The position numbers and the translations under genes are program-made. The notes beneath the pieces were generated by a model. It worked only from the letters and a program-made list of their open reading frames with translations. It was not told where the DNA came from and searched no databases. Shown piece by piece: positions 9,092 to 17,626 of a DNA stretch of 64,000 bases (its first letter is position 1; each line of letters starts with the position of its first letter). Source of the stretch: Affinundibacterium amnicola (GTDB lineage Bacteria; Pseudomonadota; Gammaproteobacteria; Burkholderiales; Burkholderiaceae_D); assembly GCF_014284275.1 (NCBI RefSeq), contig NZ_JACOFU010000002.1:124001-188000 (forward strand), given 5' to 3'.

Positions 9092-9113
9092 ATCCCTCAG
9101 GAGGAGACCCAAG

Positions 9114-9887
9114 ATGGACAATATTCGCTGTGAAATTGAAGGCAATATTGCCTTTATCACGATATCCAATCCAGATCGACTGAATGCTTTAAACATGGCG
9201 ATGTGGAATGCACTGACTACGCACTTCACGACGTTGCATCAGAATGAAGATTTGCGTTGCATTATCATACGCGGCGCAGGTGGCAATTTTGCAGCGGGTG
9301 CTGATGTACAAGAATTCGCCACCGTGCGCAATACCTTGGCAGACGGCATGCGTTATCACAATCAAGTGATTGCCGCATCGTTGAAAGCCATTAGTGAATG
9401 TCAGCACCCAGTCATTGCCGCAATTGAAGGTGTGTGCGTTGGCGGCGGCTTAGAAATTGCGATTTCTTGCGATATTCGGGTTGCCTCTCCTGGTGCGCGC
9501 TTCGGCATTCCAATTAACAAACTTGGTTTTCCTTTGGCACCAAAGGAATTGCAAAGTCTTTTGGGTTTAGTAGGTAAAGCTGTGGCTTCTGAAATCTTGT
9601 TAGAAGGTCGCATACTCAATGCGATCGAAGCTAAACAAAAAGGCTTGGTACAACGACTTTCCGATGATGTACCAACTGAAGCATTGGAGACTGCGCAAAG
9701 GATCGCTCTAGGCGCACCACTGGCGGCACGCCTGAATAAAAAGTTTATTCGCCGATTAAGCTTTGTACCTGAAAGACTCAGCGACGAAGAACAATTGGAG
9801 GCTTTTTCCTTCTTGCAAACCGAAGACTATCAAGAAGGTGTGCTTGGTTTCCTAGCTAAAAAGGTCCCCGTTTTTACGGGTAAATAG
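9114..9887 (+). CDS. Enoyl-CoA hydratase/isomerase (crotonase) family protein lacking the second catalytic Glu
   Basis: The 257-residue protein has the crotonase fold with the oxyanion-hole motifs AAGAD (about residues 60-64) and GGGLEIA (110-116). The general hydratase residue Glu114 is present. The second catalytic glutamate of classical enoyl-CoA hydratase (FGQPE) is replaced by Ile134 in FGIPI. The protein may therefore catalyse another acyl-CoA reaction, or hydrate poorly (inference). A strong AGGAGGAG ribosome site precedes the ATG. It lies 16 bases before matB, so a substrate made by that synthetase is possible. Confidence 0.85.
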   Translation: MDNIRCEIEGNIAFITISNPDRLNALNMAMWNALTTHFTTLHQNEDLRCIIIRGAGGNFAAGADVQEFATVRNTLADGMRYHNQVIAASLKAISECQHPVIAAIEGVCVGGGLEIAISCDIRVASPGARFGIPINKLGFPLAPKELQSLLGLVGKAVASEILLEGRILNAIEAKQKGLVQRLSDDVPTEALETAQRIALGAPLAARLNKKFIRRLSFVPERLSDEEQLEAFSFLQTEDYQEGVLGFLAKKVPVFTGK

Positions 9888-9903
9888 TAACGAAGTTCTT
9901 GAT

Positions 9904-11421
9904 ATGAATGCCAATCTCTACGCTTTATTTGCAAGTCATTTTCCACACGATCAATCAGCTTGCTGTATAGAGACGCACGATGCTCGTTATTACAGCTGGT
10001 CGGACATAGAACGCGCCAGCGCGATGCTGGCAAATCTCTTATGTAGCTTAAAACTAAGTGAGGGTGCACGCATCGCGGTGCAGGTTGAAAAATCGCCTGA
10101 GGCCTTGATTCTATATCTGGCGACACTACGCGCTGGCTATGTTTTCTTGCCATTAAATACCGCCTATCAACACACAGAGATTTCGTATTTTATCCAAGAT
10201 GCTGCCCCCGAAGTCGTCGTGTGTTCGCCGCAAAATTTTGGCTGGGTTTCACAAATCGCATTTCAAGCTGGCAGCCAGCATGTCTTCACCTTAGATGCAC
10301 CAGCTCAGGGAAATAATCGTGGCAGTTTATTGAACAGAGCTAGCAGCATGTCCGATCAATTTATGACAGTGCAAAGTCAAGACTATGATTTAGCCGCGAT
10401 TTTATACACATCGGGAACTACGGGGCGCAGTAAAGGCGCGATGCTCACGCATGAAAATTTGTCTTCGAATGCGCTCGTTTTGAAAGAAGCATGGGGATGG
10501 TGCGAGGGAGATGTATTGCTACATGCCCTGCCCTTATTTCATGTGCATGGTTTATTCGTCGCATCGCACGGTGCACTATTAAATGGCAGCAAAATGATTT
10601 TTCTGCCGAAGTTCGATGCCGATCAAGTCTTACATTATCTGCCGCAATCAACGGTGATGATGGGCGTGCCAACCTATTATGTCAGGCTGCTACAAGATGA
10701 GCGACTGAATCAGGCAAGGTGCAACTCGATGCGCTTGTTTATCTCCGGCTCTGCGCCTTTACTTAGGGAAACCTTCGACAACTTTCAACAACGCACTGGC
10801 CACACGATCTTAGAACGCTACGGCATGAGTGAAACCACCATGCTGACCTCCAATCCCTACGCTGGTGAACGCAAAGGTGGCACGGTAGGTTTAGCGCTTC
10901 CAGGTGTAACAGTACGCGTGGTGAACGCACAAGAAGAGATATGCAGCATTGACGAAATCGGTGATATCCAAGTCCAAGGCCCCAATATTTTCCAAGGCTA
11001 TTGGCGCATGCCTGACAAGACTGCAGAAGAATTTACCGAAGATGCTTACTTCCGCACCGGTGATGTTGGTAAGTTGGATCAGGACGGCTATTTAAGCATC
11101 GTTGGGCGCAGTAAAGATTTAATTATCTCTGGTGGCTACAACGTCTACCCGAAAGAAATCGAAAGTGTGATTGATGACATGCCAGAAGTTGCCGAGTCAG
11201 CTGTTATCGGCCTAGCGCATGCAGATTTTGGCGAAGCTGTATGTGCAGTGATTGTATTAAGAGCCAAGACAACATTAGATGCAGCAACAGTCATCACACG
11301 TTTAAAATCGCAAATCGCTAACTTCAAAGTACCGAAGCAAGTCTTCTTCGTCAGCGAATTACCGAGAAACACGATGGGAAAAGTGCAGAAAAATTTACTC
11401 AGGCAGCAGTTTCAAAATTGA
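9904..11421 (+). CDS. matB: Malonyl-CoA synthetase
   Basis: The 505-residue adenylate-forming enzyme closely follows MatB: AVQVEKSPEALILYLA, then YTSGTTGRSKG at residues 168-178, LFISGSAPLL, ERYGMSETTMLTSNPY, and the C-terminal PRNTMGKVQKN with catalytic Lys493. MatB activates malonate, and often methylmalonate, with ATP and CoA in the cytoplasm. No malonyl-CoA decarboxylase gene is next to it. The crotonase upstream is the only metabolic neighbour. The identification rests on remembered MatB sequence similarity along the whole length. Confidence 0.88.
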   Translation: MNANLYALFASHFPHDQSACCIETHDARYYSWSDIERASAMLANLLCSLKLSEGARIAVQVEKSPEALILYLATLRAGYVFLPLNTAYQHTEISYFIQDAAPEVVVCSPQNFGWVSQIAFQAGSQHVFTLDAPAQGNNRGSLLNRASSMSDQFMTVQSQDYDLAAILYTSGTTGRSKGAMLTHENLSSNALVLKEAWGWCEGDVLLHALPLFHVHGLFVASHGALLNGSKMIFLPKFDADQVLHYLPQSTVMMGVPTYYVRLLQDERLNQARCNSMRLFISGSAPLLRETFDNFQQRTGHTILERYGMSETTMLTSNPYAGERKGGTVGLALPGVTVRVVNAQEEICSIDEIGDIQVQGPNIFQGYWRMPDKTAEEFTEDAYFRTGDVGKLDQDGYLSIVGRSKDLIISGGYNVYPKEIESVIDDMPEVAESAVIGLAHADFGEAVCAVIVLRAKTTLDAATVITRLKSQIANFKVPKQVFFVSELPRNTMGKVQKNLLRQQFQN

Positions 11422-11464
11422 AGTCTAGGTTGACACAATCTTGCACTAACGAGAACTTCATTGC

Positions 11465-11530
11465 GTAGGGTGCGCCGTGCGCACCATATTCATAGGCTGT
11501 GCTGCCTTCGGTGCGCACGGCGCACCCTAC
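11465..11530. repeat. Perfect GTGCGC inverted repeat
   Basis: Two perfect 21-base arms (11465-11485 and 11510-11530, starting GTAGGGTGCGCC) flank a 24-base loop. The element lies between the convergent matB and EVE genes. It may act as a terminator structure, but there is no T tract. It is the best copy of the palindrome family also seen at 827-880. Confidence 0.85.
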
Positions 11531-11583
11531 TTTAGCTCGTCTATTCTTGATGCCAATACGGCACCCACCTTTGTCGCGGACTC

Positions 11584-12042
11584 TTACTTCTTATCCAACA
11601 GTTTCAATACCACCTTCCATTCTGCGGCGGTCACGGGAGTAATCGACAAACGACTCCCTTTCTGCAACACCACCATACTCGCCAAATCTTCATTCGCTCG
11701 CATTTCCGCTAGGCTCAATACACGCGTTTTACGAATCGCTTTCACATCCACCAAAATCCAGCGCGGATTTTCTGGTGTTGCTTTCGGATCGAAATAGTGA
11801 CTCTTCGCATCAAACTGTGTTGCATCAGGATAGGGCGTACTAGCGACTTCCGCAATCCCGACCACACCGGGCTCATCGCAGCTAGAGTGGTAAAACAAAA
11901 CCCCATCACCGACTTGCATCTGATCGCGCATAAAATTACGCGCCTGATAATTACGCACGCCGAACCACGGTGCAGCACCAATGCGCAAAGCATCATCGAT
12001 ACTCACTTCGCTGGGTTCTGATTTCATTAGCCAGTATTTCAT
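11584..12042 (-). CDS. EVE domain-containing protein
   Basis: The 152-residue protein is a single EVE (PUA-like) domain. It opens with MKYWLMKSEPSE, contains WFGVRNYQARNFMRDQMQVGD and VGIAEV, and ends with SLAEMRAN followed by KGSRLSITPV. This is the thymocyte nuclear protein 1-like form common in proteobacteria, thought to bind modified bases in nucleic acid. A GGGAG ribosome site precedes the ATG at 12042. Nothing nearby shows which nucleic acid it reads. Proximity to the toxin-antitoxin pair may be chance. Confidence 0.9.
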   Translation of the reverse strand: MKYWLMKSEPSEVSIDDALRIGAAPWFGVRNYQARNFMRDQMQVGDGVLFYHSSCDEPGVVGIAEVASTPYPDATQFDAKSHYFDPKATPENPRWILVDVKAIRKTRVLSLAEMRANEDLASMVVLQKGSRLSITPVTAAEWKVVLKLLDKK

Positions 12043-12235
12043 TAGGTACTCCCAATAAGGTCAATAAAAATACGCAGACGGCAAGCAAACGTCACTAAAC
12101 GTCAAGATTTCTCAAAGCAGAATTATAGCTAGTTCAGCGGCATCAAATAAAACGATATGGCTCACCTCACAGTATCCAACACGAACAAATAACATGCATA
12201 TATAACAAAAAATTTCCAGTATTTTTGTGCTTTTT

Positions 12236-12274
12236 AAAACAAAATTTGTTTTCATAAAAACAGAATGCTATAGT
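12236..12274 (+). promoter_or_regulatory. Promoter and overlapping palindromic operator of the RES/Xre pair
   Basis: TTGTTT (12246-12251) and TATAGT (12269-12274) are separated by 17 bases and form a good sigma-70 promoter. A perfect 8-base palindrome AAAACAAA-A-TTTGTTTT (12236-12252) overlaps the -35 box. This is where an autoregulating Xre antitoxin would be expected to bind (inference). Confidence 0.6.
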
Positions 12275-12328
12275 TCTGCATCAGTTTCTTTTTTGATCTT
12301 AGTCTATTTCCAAGTCAGGAGCACGCCT

Positions 12329-12733
12329 ATGTCTACCCTACTACGTCATCCAGAACCGCATATTCCCGCATCAGAAGATCGTGGTGCCTTGGCGAAGATG
12401 GTGATGACGCTGATGGATCACTGGCAATTGTCTACGGAAGATCAAGCGGCTTTATTGGGCATTGCTGCCAGTAATCGCGCGACTTTGACGCGTTATCGCA
12501 AAGGCGAGGCGATAGGCACGAATCGCGATCAATATGAACGAGTCGGCCATCTACTCGGCATTCACAAAAATTTGAGACTCTTGTTCCCACAAAACCGTGA
12601 GCTGGCTTATTGTTGGATGACGACCCGCAACCGCGCATTCGATAATCTGTCGCCAGTGCAGGTTGTACGGGAATGGGGATTTACCGGACTATTGATGGTG
12701 CGCTCCTACCTTGATCGCGCTCGTGGTGTTTAG
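12329..12733 (+). CDS. MbcA/ParS/Xre-type antitoxin of the RES toxin
   Basis: The ATG at 12329 has CAGGAG upstream and gives 134 residues; the longer frame from 12227 would remove the promoter. The N-terminal half is an Xre-like helix-turn-helix ([20 protein letters not shown]). The C-terminal half is the DUF2384 toxin-binding domain ([19 protein letters not shown], then [20 protein letters not shown]). Antitoxins of this kind bind and block RES-domain toxins and repress their own operon. The toxin gene follows after 63 bases. Confidence 0.9.
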   Translation: MSTLLRHPEPHIPASEDRGALAKMVMTLMDHWQLSTEDQAALLGIAASNRATLTRYRKGEAIGTNRDQYERVGHLLGIHKNLRLLFPQNRELAYCWMTTRNRAFDNLSPVQVVREWGFTGLLMVRSYLDRARGV

Positions 12734-12796
12734 GTTTCAATTTCATTCAGCACCACCGAATCTCACTCGTCATTTTTCTTTTAGCATAGCACTCGC

Positions 12797-13510
12797 ATGC
12801 AATCTCTATTTTCTAAAGTAAAACTCCATGATGTTCATGAAAACGTTTTTCGGAATATCGTCTCGCTACAAATCTCACAAGATCTTTTTGATGACTTAAG
12901 CGATGCACCGGAAGATTGGGCCTTGGCGCAACAAGTGGAAGATGAAGTAAAACCACCGACCTTTATATCCACAACACCGATCATCCACCGCCCATTTGAA
13001 GATGCCCATTGGTTCAATGCAATCACTTGGCCTTTTCAACATTGGCAAGCGAGTCGTTATTCCGATGGTCAATTTGGTGTCTGGTACGGTGCAGAGTCGG
13101 TTGAAACCACGGCATACGAAACCGCTTACCATTGGTATTACGGCTTATTGGCGGATGCCGGTTTTCAAGAAAAAAATGTGAGGATTGAACGCAAGGTGTA
13201 CACCGTCGCTTGCGACGCAGCACTACTCGATCTACGTCCTTTCCATAAAAGCCAAGCGGGTCTGATGCACAAGACTGACTATAGTTACACACAAGCGATA
13301 GGTACTCGCTTACACCGCGAAGGTCACCCAGGTTTAATCACACACTCAGTGCGCAATCCATCCGGTCATTGCTATGTGATTTTGAATCCAGCTGTATTAT
13401 CCGATCCGCGACACTGCTGTCAATTATCTTATCGTGTTGATGGCGATAAAATTCATGTTGAAAAACAGCTTGGGTCGGCTTGGATGAGTATTTCGGTTTC
13501 TGGTTTGTGA
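12797..13510 (+). CDS. RES domain toxin (NAD-targeting or ADP-ribosylating)
   Basis: The 237-residue protein contains a RES domain named for its conserved Arg, Glu and Ser. Here these are probably Arg87 ([15 protein letters not shown]), Glu108 (TAYETAYHW) and Ser184 ([10 protein letters not shown]). Family members consume NAD or ADP-ribosylate a host enzyme when not bound by antitoxin. All three key residues are present, so the toxin looks intact. It follows the Xre/DUF2384 gene on the same strand. The start at 12797 has a weak ribosome site, in keeping with lower toxin output. Confidence 0.88.
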   Translation: MQSLFSKVKLHDVHENVFRNIVSLQISQDLFDDLSDAPEDWALAQQVEDEVKPPTFISTTPIIHRPFEDAHWFNAITWPFQHWQASRYSDGQFGVWYGAESVETTAYETAYHWYYGLLADAGFQEKNVRIERKVYTVACDAALLDLRPFHKSQAGLMHKTDYSYTQAIGTRLHREGHPGLITHSVRNPSGHCYVILNPAVLSDPRHCCQLSYRVDGDKIHVEKQLGSAWMSISVSGL

Positions 13511-13878
13511 TTGAATATAGCTACCTCAATAGCTTTGACAATGATACAAAACACTTACTCATGTCGTCACCTCGATGCGATCTCAAGGGTCTTAAGTTAG
13601 AAACAACGTACAAACGAAATCCCTTAGCTTAGTCATGAATATCTAAAATTTTAATGAACAGCAACATCAATTAACCGTCACTCCTGCGCAGGCAGGAGTC
13701 CAGCAGCGTTCGTTAATTCACAGAAATCACTGATTTCCTGCTAAACACACAGAAATGACGACCGTTACTCGCTGAGAGGACGACTAACCATTACGATACA
13801 GTGATGCCAAAAATCGATACTGCTCAAACGAAGATTATACTTGCGAGGGCGACCTCTCATTCGTATCAAGCACTTAAC
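13511..13878. other. Non-coding gap between RES toxin and ABC-3C system 1
   Basis: No gene is seen in 368 bases. A short palindromic repeat CTCCTGCGCAGGCAGGAG lies at about 13681-13698, of the type widely scattered in Burkholderiales genomes. The convergent genes on either side end in this stretch. Confidence 0.6.
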
Positions 13879-15498
13879 TTATTTTTTATCACGCCAATCT
13901 TTGCTATAAAGAAGATCGTTATAACTCAACTTCAGAATCGTGAACTTCTTAATTAGTTGTTCTGCTTCAGATCCAAATTTTTTTGCTTCATCAAAAGACA
14001 AAAAAATTTGCTTTGTTTTTGGTGCAGCCAAAATTTTGAGAATTCGCTTTGTAGCGGCAACTTCAATATTTTTATAGATAACAGAATCGTGTATAACAAA
14101 CGGCAAGCTAGTCAAAGAAAGCATCGCCAAATCAAATCCGATCAAGCCAGCATATGATTTTCCTGTTCCAGTATCATCAGGAGATGAGAAGTTGTAGGAG
14201 TTGGCATTTTTTATTCGCAATTCAGAGCTATTTCTGGTAGGCCCGTAAACAACCTTATTGAAGGCTTTCAATTTCAAATTAATTTTTGCCTCTATATCAA
14301 GAAATATTTTTTCATAGATTACGTCTAATCGCTGACCAGATATTTTTATAACCTCTTTAAGCTGCTCTTTCTGTTCGAAATATTTGTTTTCTTCAGTTGC
14401 GTTATCTGTGATTTCTTTTAATTCAAAAACTCGCCTAAATAGATCATCCGGCATACCTTTAGACCGCAACGTAGTTTGAATTTGCGACTCTAAAGTTACT
14501 ATTTCAATCGTGAGAGTAGATTCTTCTAACTGAACTACATCTAGTTCACTCTTTAGCTCTTTTTTAACGATACTTCCTATTTTTTGATGAAACGTTTCTA
14601 CTTGCTCAAGCCTCGTCACATCAACGGTTGGAAAAAACTCAGATACCAAAGCGATGTTGGTGACAATGCGTGGAGTTATACCGGAAATCTCTCGTTGCAA
14701 TCTTTTCGCTTTGCTCTGAAGCTCATCTCTTAAATTAATAAGCTCATTCTTTCGCTGTGCTAAACGCCGCAAATCTTCAGTAAATAACGCTTCATATGCA
14801 TTTAGTGCGCCACCGAATCCCGCTTTAAGGCGTTCAATCTGCATAACATTCTCATTAATAATTTTGAGGTTTTCCCCATGTTTAGTCTTATTTATGCTGG
14901 GAATGATGTTCGCATTCATCGAATCAGTGATGAGTTTTTTTCGGTCTTTTTGTTCGTCAATAACTCTTCTCTCTGCTGCGATATCCTCACTTCGATCAAA
15001 GAGGTCTATTAATCGGGCTATTGCCGTTCCACTTGATTCTTTGAGTGCGGAAATAAAAGGTTGATCTGGCTCTAACCCACCTTTTTTCCAAATACGAGCA
15101 AAAGGATTCATAGTAGACCGAAACGAACTTTCTATCTTTACTAATCCATAAAAATCTTTCAGGGTCTTACGAAAAACGTCTACAGATATCTCACTAAACC
15201 TTTTATAGTCCTCATCACATTCAAATACCACATCTGAAACATCCGTTGATCGGGAAAAATAATAGGGTCGCCCATTAAAAACAAAGAAAAAATTGTAATG
15301 ATGGTGACCCAGCGCCTTAATTGCCCCTGCTTCATCCTTAATAAAGCTGTCACCTCCATGCACGAAATCTATGACCATCAACGCCGTAGACTTACCAATA
15401 GAATTCTTGGCATCATCATCGCCCAATATAATGTTAAGTCCTGAATGAAAAGAAATTTTTTCATGTTTGAAAAAAGGACACCGTATTTCTTTAAGCAT
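13879..15498 (-). CDS. ABC-3C system 1: DUF2326 family SMC/RecN-like ATPase
   Basis: The 539-residue ATPase has an N-terminal P-loop in GDDDAKNSIGKST (residues 26-38). A long coiled-coil middle follows (about residues 175-400), then a C-terminal ABC half with TGTGKSYAGLIGFDLAML and a Walker B-like LPFVIHDS at 465-472. This is the DUF2326 class of split-head ABC ATPases that form the motor of ABC-three-component conflict systems. It is the third gene of the operon, and its ATG at 15498 overlaps the middle-component stop by 8 bases with CGGAG upstream. A DNA-sensing or loading role is inferred from related ATPases. Confidence 0.85.
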   Translation of the reverse strand: MLKEIRCPFFKHEKISFHSGLNIILGDDDAKNSIGKSTALMVIDFVHGGDSFIKDEAGAIKALGHHHYNFFFVFNGRPYYFSRSTDVSDVVFECDEDYKRFSEISVDVFRKTLKDFYGLVKIESSFRSTMNPFARIWKKGGLEPDQPFISALKESSGTAIARLIDLFDRSEDIAAERRVIDEQKDRKKLITDSMNANIIPSINKTKHGENLKIINENVMQIERLKAGFGGALNAYEALFTEDLRRLAQRKNELINLRDELQSKAKRLQREISGITPRIVTNIALVSEFFPTVDVTRLEQVETFHQKIGSIVKKELKSELDVVQLEESTLTIEIVTLESQIQTTLRSKGMPDDLFRRVFELKEITDNATEENKYFEQKEQLKEVIKISGQRLDVIYEKIFLDIEAKINLKLKAFNKVVYGPTRNSSELRIKNANSYNFSSPDDTGTGKSYAGLIGFDLAMLSLTSLPFVIHDSVIYKNIEVAATKRILKILAAPKTKQIFLSFDEAKKFGSEAEQLIKKFTILKLSYNDLLYSKDWRDKK

Positions 15499-15712
15499 AC
15501 TTAATCAACTCCGAGTCTTCATTTATATTGACTGCTCCCAAAACATACAAAATGTCGAGTGCATGTAGAAATTCGCTGGCATCATAGAAAAAATCTTTAG
15601 TTCTGACATATACATCTAGAACGCTTTCATTTTCTTTTCTATCAGACAAAATACATCTCATCTTGAAAATTGTAGATTCTTCAAGTCTCGTGAATTTACT
15701 CGGTACCAACAT
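15491..15712 (-). CDS. ABC-3C system 1: small middle component
   Basis: Starting at ATG 15712, with GAGGT upstream, the protein has 73 residues; the longer TTG start at 15736 overlaps the HNH gene more. It opens LVPSKFTRLEESTIFKM and contains a compact helical segment (FFYDASEFLHALDILYVLGAV), as expected of the winged-helix-like adaptor between effector and ATPase in ABC-3C loci. It overlaps both neighbours (17 and 8 bases), so the three genes are almost certainly translated together. The exact middle-component subfamily is not assigned. Confidence 0.75.
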   Translation of the reverse strand: MLVPSKFTRLEESTIFKMRCILSDRKENESVLDVYVRTKDFFYDASEFLHALDILYVLGAVNINEDSELIKYA

Positions 15713-16475
15713 CGAAGACCTCACAATTTTGGACAAAAAACGAAGTTAGTACCTTCGCAGCTAAGATAGATTTATTTGTTTTTATACTGATCCATTGTGC
15801 AACATAATTGAATACTAAATCTTTGTTCGCAGGATTTTGCTTATTCATTGCAAGGTAGTATGAGTTAATTTGATTCAGTAAGATTTTGACCGATGCTTGA
15901 TCTTGTTGCTCCAATTTACGAATGTGATCTCTTATCCGTACATAGAAACTAATTGCATCACTTTTAATTTCATGTTTCTGAAGTGGACTCATTCCAACTT
16001 TCAGCTTTTTATCCACAGTCGAAATATCAAATTTTGTTGGTGACAGTGTTATGTCTTCAAATTCAAATGCCGCAATTGCATCAAGTATTTCATTGACTTC
16101 TTCTTGAATCGCGTGCTGTGAGGCGGTGAGCTTTGCTTTTGCATTGCTTAGATATCCATCCTTAATTTTTCTCAGAACTATAAGCTCATCGAGCTTAAAA
16201 TCTTTATCATATTTAGTATGGCAAGTCGGACACAAAGCAATGACATTTTCCAGAGCATTAATATCAATAGGGACGGGAAATGCACCTAGCGCCAATGCTT
16301 GGGGCTGCGTAGGATTTAAAGGATAAATGTGAGCTACTTCATAACCTTTGCTAGGTTTTTTTGAATTTGCTTTTTGAAAAAGAATTGGCAGTGTACATAA
16401 AGGACAGCATCCTCCTGTTTCCGCATAAAGAACACTATGCTCAGTATCGCTATATTTATCTCTTTTTGTAGCCAT
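15696..16475 (-). CDS. ABC-3C system 1: HNH endonuclease effector with ABC-3C C-terminal domain
   Basis: The 259-residue protein has an N-terminal HNH nuclease. Cys24 and Cys27 (CPLC) and Cys82 and Cys85 (CPTC) are the likely zinc ligands; His49 (EVAHIYPLN), Asn77 and His86 (CHTKYD) make up the HNH core. A helical linker leads to a C-terminal region (about 175-259) resembling the ABC-3C CTD that docks the effector on the middle component. All catalytic residues are present. The ATG at 16475 has AAGGA upstream and is the first gene of the operon. DNA cleavage on activation is inferred, and the trigger is unknown. Confidence 0.85.
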   Translation of the reverse strand: MATKRDKYSDTEHSVLYAETGGCCPLCTLPILFQKANSKKPSKGYEVAHIYPLNPTQPQALALGAFPVPIDINALENVIALCPTCHTKYDKDFKLDELIVLRKIKDGYLSNAKAKLTASQHAIQEEVNEILDAIAAFEFEDITLSPTKFDISTVDKKLKVGMSPLQKHEIKSDAISFYVRIRDHIRKLEQQDQASVKILLNQINSYYLAMNKQNPANKDLVFNYVAQWISIKTNKSILAAKVLTSFFVQNCEVFDVGTE

Positions 16476-16865
16476 TTATAGTTCCTTGCCTGTAACAGCT
16501 AATTTTTAAAATTTCATATCAATAAAAAATAAGCGGCAGTATCAATTTGTTTCAATTGAACAATATTGAAAGGTAACCGATTGCTCAAAGAAACACAATT
16601 CATTCCAAAACTCTCACATAGTCAGAATGATCCTTTGCAACAATTACCCCTGTTTTTCAATTAATTGAACACACGACATCCGCATTGAATAATGCTTCAC
16701 TACTACGTCGTAGAATGTAAAACCAAACTAATATTGGCATCGAAAATAAATATAATCCGTTGAAGCTACGAATTACCTTTCTAGTTAACTGCAAAGAGGT
16801 CTTTGCCTTTTCACTGGCAAAGACCTTCATTAAAACCTCATCACAAACAAACGTCAAATCCCCCC
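16476..16865. other. AT-rich gap with a perfect hairpin
   Basis: No credible gene is seen. The right part should hold the lipoxygenase remnant's 3' flank, and the left part the promoter of ABC-3C system 1. A perfect 11-base stem AGGTCTTTGCC / GGCAAAGACCT (16797-16807 and 16816-16826, 8-base loop) lies 40 bases after the lipoxygenase stop and could end transcription or be a relic. Confidence 0.55.
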
Positions 16866-17483
16866 TTAAGTCTGAATAGTATTCATAACATTAATCGGCG
16901 TAATCAAATTAAACACCACCGTCCTAGGCACCGCATCACTATTCGGATACAAAGAAAAGTATTTGGCGATGTCTTTTGCCTGACGTAGTTGAATTGCCTG
17001 TGCGATCTTGCGTACGTCTTGGTAATACTGATCGACCACATTGCGCAAGGCGTTGTCTGTAAAGCCGTAGGTGTCTTGTAAGAAATCGCTGGAGGGTTCT
17101 AATACGCCGCGGCCGAATACGGTCTCTGGGTAAGGGCCTTGGCCTGTGACTGAAGCGTTGAGTTGTATGTCTAAGAAATTCATTCCTCCTACTTCTGGAT
17201 AGGTGTAAGTTTGCGATGGCAGGCAGGCGAGTAGGTCGGCTGGTGTCCACTGGCTGGATGTTTTATTTGCTGGTGGTGCATACATCAGGGTGGATGCGTT
17301 TGGAACGAAGGCTGCTTGATTGTAAGCACCGTCATTGATGACCGTGTGCTGCGCTGAGAACAGCCAGACAAACATGGTTAACACTTCGTTCAATAACGCT
17401 GCGGTGGTGACACTGGCAGAGAAGCGTTGCGCTTGTTTCACGCCATTGACGTAATTAAACGCAGGAATCCAAGGTGACTTCAA
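16866..17483 (-). pseudogene. C-terminal remnant of a lipoxygenase-like gene
   Basis: The open frame of about 205 codons has no good start: the first codon is TTG with a stop two codons upstream. The sequence LFSAQHTVINDGAYNQAAFVPN carries His46 and Asn50 at the H-x3-N spacing of the third and fourth iron ligands of lipoxygenases. The segment after it (YAPP, then LACLPS) follows the same order as the family. The first two iron-ligand histidines and the whole N-terminal half are absent, and the usual C-terminal Ile ligand is not at the terminus (ends NTIQT). I read it as a truncated relic; a diverged small protein is the alternative. Confidence 0.6.
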
Positions 17484-17560
17484 ATTTCAAAAAACAATAT
17501 TTTCGAACAATCCCAAACCAACAGCTATGTCGTCATTATGCTTTTTCTACTAGGACAACT

Positions 17561-17595
17561 CATCCACGATCAATTTCAGAGTTTAATCGTGGATG
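17561..17595. repeat. Hairpin between doxX and the lipoxygenase remnant
   Basis: A perfect 10-base stem CATCCACGAT / ATCGTGGATG with a 15-base loop lies 30 bases downstream of the DoxX stop. There is no T tract, so terminator function is uncertain. Confidence 0.55.
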
Positions 17596-17626
17596 ATCAG
17601 TTTATATAAAGCACATCTCCTTCAAG

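Noticed and set aside
16657-16857. 66-codon minus-strand open frame beside the lipoxygenase remnant
   Set aside because: It spans a perfect hairpin, has no ribosome site and no family resemblance; a hydrophobic stretch alone is not enough.
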